Source: Saccoglossus kowalevskii (taxonomy: Eukaryota; Hemichordata; Enteropneusta; Harrimaniidae). From it: a DNA stretch of 10,847 nt. Each line of letters starts with the position of its first letter. Position 1 is the stretch's first letter. Below the pieces are notes generated by a model that was not told the origin of the DNA, did not search any database, and saw nothing but the letters and a program-made list of their open reading frames with translations. The DNA lies in contig NW_003136331.1 of NCBI RefSeq assembly GCF_000003605.2, forward strand, positions 407,507-418,353, given 5' to 3'. A program made the position numbers and the translations under genes. This document shows, in pieces, positions 6,592 to 10,847 of this stretch.

Positions 6592-8827
6592 CGCAGCTCA
6601 TGCACTTACAATAAAATGTATATTTAGATAGTTATTATAGCCAAATTTTAGATTGTTTTTATTTAGTTTGATGGAGTTGCTATGGTTTTCATTGAAATCA
6701 TGTTATTACCAGTGTTTTGTAATTATTCACTCGGTGTCTTCTGTTGCAGTAAATTTATTTATCAACCATCACATCATGTCAAGTATAAAGTGTGCAACTC
6801 TCTAACTAGGTTAAAGAAAACTCAAGTCCTATCTATTGTCTTGCTTATACAGCTGACTGACAAGTTAGGTTTTTTACCCCAAGGTCTGTGTATTACATTG
6901 CCCTTTAATGGCAATCATGTTTTGTATTTTATATAATCAAATAATCTCTGTAATTTTTACCAAAACTTCCTTTTACTTAATTTACCAAAAATAAAAACAG
7001 GACAATATCAGAACAAATGCATGTGTGATTTTATTTCTCTCCATGAGATAGTGAAAAACTCTTTGCTACAGTCTTAAGCTGGATTTTTTCTATCAAATGT
7101 GTTGGTGTTTTTCCCCTTGTAGGATTTTTTTTTTAAATTAACCAAACATTTTGGTTAACCATGGATCTCCAAACTCCATGGTTAAATAGTAAGTAATATG
7201 ACAGCCATTTAGTTCCATTGACTCCTATGATGCAGTTGAATCAGGTGTGTTCTCACCAAGAAATTAATACGTGGGCAGAATTGTTTCATCAGTTTACAAA
7301 ATACGAGACATCCATGCAACATCAGGAAGAGACGAAAAGTATTCTATCCATACACACGTGCGAGAATTGAGTCATAAGTGACAATAACAATGCATTTGAA
7401 AAATGCAAAGGCTCATGGGCAAACTTGTTTGTGAATAATGGCACGCCATGGCCGACAACTGTATACGCAGACTCCCCTGCTTTAAATGAATATAAAAACA
7501 GGTTTGAAATTTCTTTCTACATTTATAAATTACCTGTATCTTAACCCGTTAGTAATACAGCTGATAAGTCAAAAAAAAAGAGCCATTATTGTAAAATAAG
7601 TTTTTCTTTTTATTACTTAACCTTCTGTAATACACAGCATAAAACATATTGCCAGATACCCCATATATAATAAACATAGTTTAGGAATGGAAGCCAATAT
7701 TTTATATTTTAAAAATTCTACAAAAAAGGCAATTTTTGGAAAATTGTATCATTATTTGTATAATCTCAATTGCGGTAGGAATTCTCATTGAAAATAATGT
7801 ATATTGAGTGTATGCACATGTATTTCAATATAATAATTAATAACAGTTCATTAATCATAGTAATTAAACAGTTCATTGACCTTTTCCTGAATACCCTCAA
7901 ACATACTGTTGTGTGAGGGCGCTGTATAAACATTATTTTCAAGTATCAAAACTTAAGAGGTTGTGCACAGTAAGATAAATATGGTGTCTACATTGATAAT
8001 TATGTGAATTATTACATTTCTCCATATCGGCATTCTGTGTGCTCTGATAAACCGGAAGTGTATTATAGGACAAATAAATTTTCTTCTTTACAAAAAAACT
8101 CAGAAATCATCAAAGTTATTCAAATCTGAGAGATCACTGTAAATTTCATGTGGGTCTTTTTATCAAAGCAATGCTCATTAAAACAACCTCATCAAATTAT
8201 TCACTTTTGTCAAAAATTAAATATTTTACAATGAACTCTGTTTCGAACAGTATGATGTCATGGAAGATTTGACGAGATTTAATGTATTGTGTGCTGCTTT
8301 ATATAATAATTTTGTCAAATATGTATATTATTTATATATAAACAAAGTCAAATGACATGGGTTAAGATGGTGGCAGCAAGGATGACTTGAGGGTCACCAA
8401 TGATGTTGATGACGACGAATCCTCAAATTTAGTTTGAAAGCGAGCATGTAAGATGATCAAGGAGCTGTGGTATACAAGAGATATGGAACTCATGACAGTA
8501 TGAAGACAAGAAGTGTTTCACATTTATATGGCCACTATTAAGAGGAAATATCCTGGGACACAATATATCTGAAGTGAAATCACCTGCAATCCCCATTTAT
8601 AGAAATAACATTGCACTGGTATTCAGAATAAGAGTTCTGGGAACAAAACCATTAAAGTATACTCTCTCATTATCACAAATGGAAATATTAAGCTATAATA
8701 AATGATAAATATATTTCTATTTATACACAACTTCGTAAAAGCCTCCCCAAATATAACCACTTCCAAATGGCATGCTAAAATTTGAAGATCTTCTAAACAT
8801 AGACATATCAGTCAAGTTTTCTGATCT
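6592..8827. other. Long AT-rich intergenic stretch between convergent PHACTR and GALE
   Basis: No gene is supportable. The open frame at 6682-6936 (+) is Leu/Phe-rich with no recognisable family. AATAAA occurs on + at 6610 and 6990. The right end must contain the GALE 3' UTR, which runs leftwards from 8827. Minus-strand polyadenylation candidates are TATAAA (complement of 8720-8725) and ATTAAA (complement of 8278-8283). The part near 8370-8580 is less AT-rich than its surroundings and holds only very short frames. Overlapping hairpins lie at 7138-7185. Confidence 0.5.
7138..7185. repeat. Two overlapping inverted repeats (alternative hairpins)
   Basis: TTAACCAAA (7138-7146) pairs with TTTGGTTAA (7150-7158), a 9-bp perfect stem with a 3-nt loop. 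TTAACCATGGA (7155-7165) pairs with TCCATGGTTAA (7175-7185), an 11-bp perfect stem with a 9-nt loop. They share TTAA at 7155-7158, so full pairing of one excludes part of the other. A T-rich run precedes them. Role unknown; this may be the remnant of a small inverted-repeat element. Confidence 0.8.
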
Positions 8828-8892
8828 TTATGAGGAATTATCTGTTTGAAATCCTTTAGGATTCTTTGTCTGCCATCTCCAGAGGTCTTCAC
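8828..8892 (-). CDS. GALE: GALE last coding exon
   Basis: The acceptor is TTTTAG (complement of 8893-8898). Two bases complete Cys, then [20 protein letters not shown] and TAA (complement of 8828-8830). The E-D-L-W-R-W-Q block is the standard epimerase C-terminal helix. It was too short to appear as an open frame and was found by joining it to the upstream exon in frame. Confidence 0.95.
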
Positions 8893-10766
8893 CTAAAATG
8901 GAATTACACTTTTAATTAGATTTTAGAAGTAAAAGTCCACGATGATCTCTCAGAGTGAGAAAGCTATGAGATTTGTTTTTAAATCAAGGGAACAGTGGAT
9001 GAAATGACCTGAGAGAATCAAGCTCTCGCTATCAACAAGATCTCGGTGGCCATTTTCTTCTCTCAACTTTTCCACACCAGACTTTCTTGCCCGAATTTGT
9101 TTGCACTTTTTTCTTATATTTTTCAATATTTCAGGAAATGAACGCTTATTTTTGGAATAAATAGACAAAATTTGGGTCAATTTTTAGTATTTACTCAAAA
9201 AATGTGGCTATTATTGTGCCAATCTGCTAAAGGAAAGTGCTGACTATAAACGGGACTATTTTGTGAATTTGTGATGAAAAAAAAAGAAACTGGTGGTGAA
9301 AAGGTTAAAGGTCAATCAAGTTGTATATGACAAATTACTACAATACTTAGTTCAGTCGAGATGATATCAATGAAATTGAATCAGTATATTTGTTTCCATA
9401 TTTTTTCAAACATTTTGGCATTGGAAATATGTACATTTTGTCTAAAATTAAAGAAGATATAGAAATTATATAACAATACATAAAAATATGCAAAATATTA
9501 CACCAAAAATTGTATGAAGAAAAAATACAAGAATACATGTACTTACACATCTCTTCCAAATTTCTGTCAGATTTCCATCCTAATTCGGTCTGTGCTAAAG
9601 TCACTTCAGCATAACAAGATCCAACATCTCCATCTCTCCTATCAACTATTTTGTATGGAATCTAGACAAGAAAAGAACCTTTGATTTGTACATGATTCAA
9701 CCATAATGTCATGTGGCATGTGCATGATGTCTATGTGTTTTGTGCATGATGATCATGTGGGGTATGCGTAATGGCCATGTGGGGTATGCGTAATGGCCAT
9801 GTGGGGTATGCGTAATGGTCGTGTGGGGTATGCGTTATGGCCGTGTGGGGTATGCGTGATGGCCGTGTGGGGTGTGCATGGTGGCCGTGTGAGGTGTGCG
9901 TGGTGGCCGTGTGGGGTGTGCGTGGTGGCCGTGTGGGGTGTGCGTGGTGGCCGTGTGGGGTGTGCGTGGTGGCCGTGTGGGGTGTGCGTGGTGGCCGTGT
10001 GGGGTGTGCGTGGTGGCCGTGTGGGGTGTGCGTGGTGGCCGTGTGGGGTGTGCGTGGTGGCCGTGTGGGGTGTGCGTGGTGGCCGTGTGGGGTGATCGTT
10101 GTGGCCATGTGGGGTGATCGTTGTGGCCATGTGGGGTGTTTGTTATGGCCATGTGGGGTGTTTGTTATGGCCAAGTGGGGTGTTCGTTATGACCATGCGG
10201 GGTGTGCGTGGTGGCCATGTGGGGTGTGTGTGGTGACCATGTGGGGGGTGTGTGGTGGCCATGTGGGGTGTGTGTGGTGGCCATGCTGGGTGTGTGTGGT
10301 GGCCATGCGGGGTTGCATGGTGGCCATGTGGGGTGTTCATGATGGTCATGTGGAGTGTTCGTTATGGCCATGTGGGGTGAGCATGATGGCCATGTGGGAT
10401 GTGCATGATGGCCATGTGGGATGTGCATGATGTCCATGTGGGGTGTGCATGGTGGCCATGTGATGTATGTATGTATGATGTCTATTTCAGATGTGCATAG
10501 TAGCCATTTGGGGTGTGCTTGATAGCTGTGTGGGATTTGCATGATGTTCATGAAGTACTCCTTGATTTTCTTTTGATTATATCACCACTATTGTATACTT
10601 ACTTTTTTGCCAGATGCCTTTTCCATTCCCCTAACCATGTCCAAGACAGAATATCCTTTGCCAGTGCCAAGATTATAGACCTTCAATCCACATTTGGTGC
10701 TCACTTTTTTAAGTGCTGCAATATGACCAAGTGCCAGGTCTACAACATGAATATAATCCCGGACAC
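8828..10766 (-). CDS. GALE: UDP-glucose 4-epimerase (GALE), C-terminal part, three exons (5' end outside window)
   Basis: The coding join on the minus strand is 10766-10603, 9661-9547 and 8892-8828, about 114 residues plus stop. GALE is the cytosolic NAD-dependent short-chain dehydrogenase of the Leloir pathway that interconverts UDP-galactose and UDP-glucose. The visible peptide is its C-terminal substrate-binding part. It shows [66 protein letters not shown] and the tail [15 protein letters not shown]. The RR-x-GD segment corresponds to the region contacting the UDP moiety in characterised epimerases. The tail ends at Q-T-D-N-S-S, close to the usual animal end. The nucleotide-binding GxxGxxG and catalytic YxxxK lie in exons beyond the right edge. 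All three junctions are GT-AG and in frame. The symbol follows clear resemblance to animal GALE. Confidence 0.96.
8893..9546 (-). other. GALE last intron, carrying a repeat-like segment
   Basis: A GT-AG intron of 654 bp. It contains the 24-bp motif shared with 4403-4426. A minus-strand open frame at 8950-9180 is rich in Lys, Arg and Glu, with segments such as [19 protein letters not shown]. That frame resembles no family I can name, has no methionine or splice context tying it to GALE, and is probably a repeat fragment. Confidence 0.75.
9023..9046 (+). repeat. 24-bp motif shared with the intergenic region, copy 2
   Basis: CTCTCGCTATCAA, then C, then AAGATCTCGG, differing from 4403-4426 by two transitions. 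On the minus strand it reads GAGATCTTGTTGATAGCGAG, preceded by GGCCACC. It lies inside the last GALE intron. Confidence 0.7.
9547..9661 (-). CDS. GALE: GALE penultimate exon
   Basis: The exon starts in phase 0 after CTTGTCTAG (AG is the complement of 9662-9663) and ends ATG T before GTAAGT (complement of 9541-9546). It encodes 38 codons: [20 protein letters not shown], then [18 protein letters not shown]. The RR-x-GD and LGW landmarks are typical of epimerases. The first residues continue directly from ASGKK in the upstream exon. Confidence 0.96.
9662..10602 (-). other. GALE intron occupied almost wholly by tandem repeats
   Basis: A GT-AG intron of 941 bp, of which about 845 bp is the 22-bp array. 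Only about 45-50 bp at each end is unique, just enough for the splice signals. The acceptor side has TTCTTGTCTAG and the donor is GTAAGT. Confidence 0.93.
9707..10551 (+). repeat. 22-bp CpG-rich minisatellite, about 38 units
   Basis: The consensus on + begins GGTGGCCGTGTGGGGTG and ends TGCGT. The marker GGTGGCC repeats at exact 22-bp steps at 9880, 9902, 9924, 9946, 9968, 9990, 10012, 10034, 10056 and 10078, and those from 9902 are essentially identical. Flanking units are diverged, mostly with CATG where central units have CGTG. Local subfamilies exist: TATGCGTAATGG (9764-9822), GATCGTTGTGG (10092-10127) and GTTTGTTATGG (10137-10170). A short irregular stretch with a TGTA run interrupts it near 10462-10490. 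Open frames across it encode only short-period peptides and are not genes. Confidence 0.96.
10603..10766 (-). CDS. GALE: GALE exon with the GVRDYIHV and NLGTG motifs
   Basis: After the acceptor TTTATTGCAG (AG is the complement of 10767-10768), two bases finish a Gly codon. Fifty-four codons follow, starting [20 protein letters not shown] and ending MEKASGKK. The donor GTAAGT is the complement of 10597-10602. VRDYIHVxDLAxGH and YNLGTGxGYSV are hallmarks of UDP-hexose 4-epimerases. The remaining part of the gene continues to the right of the window. Confidence 0.96.
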
Positions 10767-10847
10767 CTGCAATAAATCAACATAATCATGTTAGTTGCCA
10801 TGGATATAATGTTGAATACATTCATATAAACACATATAACATATGTT
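10767..10847 (-). other. Start of the next GALE intron upstream (partial)
   Basis: AT-rich sequence beyond the acceptor at 10767-10768, running off the window. No exon is seen in it. Confidence 0.7.

Noticed and set aside
6682-6936. 84-residue hydrophobic open frame as a small membrane protein
   Set aside because: Leu/Phe/Ile richness is expected from AT-rich DNA. There is no family match and no supporting context.
8950-9180. 76-residue basic minus-strand frame as an extra GALE exon or a coiled-coil gene
   Set aside because: GALE exons on either side join in frame without it, and it carries the 24-bp repeat motif, so a repeat fragment is more likely.
9731-10551. Open frames on both strands over the 22-bp array (up to 197 residues; His/Pro/Thr-rich or Trp/Cys/Gly-rich)
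   Set aside because: These are by-products of a stop-free 22-bp repeat located within a GALE intron. The peptides are pure short-period repeats with no domain or splice support.

Overview
The window is a piece of an animal (metazoan) nuclear genome. The proof is two intron-split genes whose exons translate into highly conserved animal proteins with clean GT/GC...AG splice sites. The DNA is AT-rich, introns are short (about 0.1 to 0.95 kb), and intergenic DNA carries CpG-rich minisatellites and degenerate dispersed repeats. Repeat style and intron size fit a marine invertebrate, possibly a lophotrochozoan such as a mollusc. That placement is an impression from memory, not a demonstrated identification. 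There are no bacterial operons, rRNA, tRNA or CRISPR features.

Layout. Positions 1-624 look like intron or flank with no exon I can recognise. Positions 625-3467 (+ strand) hold the last six coding exons of a PHACTR (phosphatase and actin regulator) gene: three consecutive C-terminal RPEL motifs, the PP1-binding tail and the family's F-H-R-P terminus followed by a stop. Its introns contain a 28-bp CpG-rich minisatellite (about 1471-1818), a GC-AG intron (2003-2455) and a degenerate repeat family (about 2600-3115). Positions 3468-8827 are 5.4 kb of 3' UTR and intergenic sequence with no convincing gene. This stretch contains a 115-bp direct duplication (4145-4259 and 5726-5840, 5 mismatches), a diverged 33-bp tandem array (about 4767-5291), a 20-bp perfect palindrome, an A18 tract and a pair of overlapping hairpins. 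Positions 8828-10766 (- strand) hold the last three coding exons of GALE, UDP-glucose 4-epimerase. The intron between the first two of these (9662-10602) is almost entirely a 22-bp minisatellite of about 38 units.

The two genes converge tail to tail. PHACTR proteins sense monomeric actin through RPEL motifs and recruit protein phosphatase 1. GALE interconverts UDP-galactose and UDP-glucose. Nothing suggests a functional link, so this looks like ordinary animal gene neighbourhood. I found no evidence for a new biological system. The items most worth a second look are the GC-AG intron, the three unrelated tandem arrays (periods 22, 28 and 33 bp), the 115-bp duplication, and a 24-bp motif shared between the intergenic region and a GALE intron. 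Long open frames across the 22- and 28-bp arrays are by-products of stop-free repeats and are not genes.
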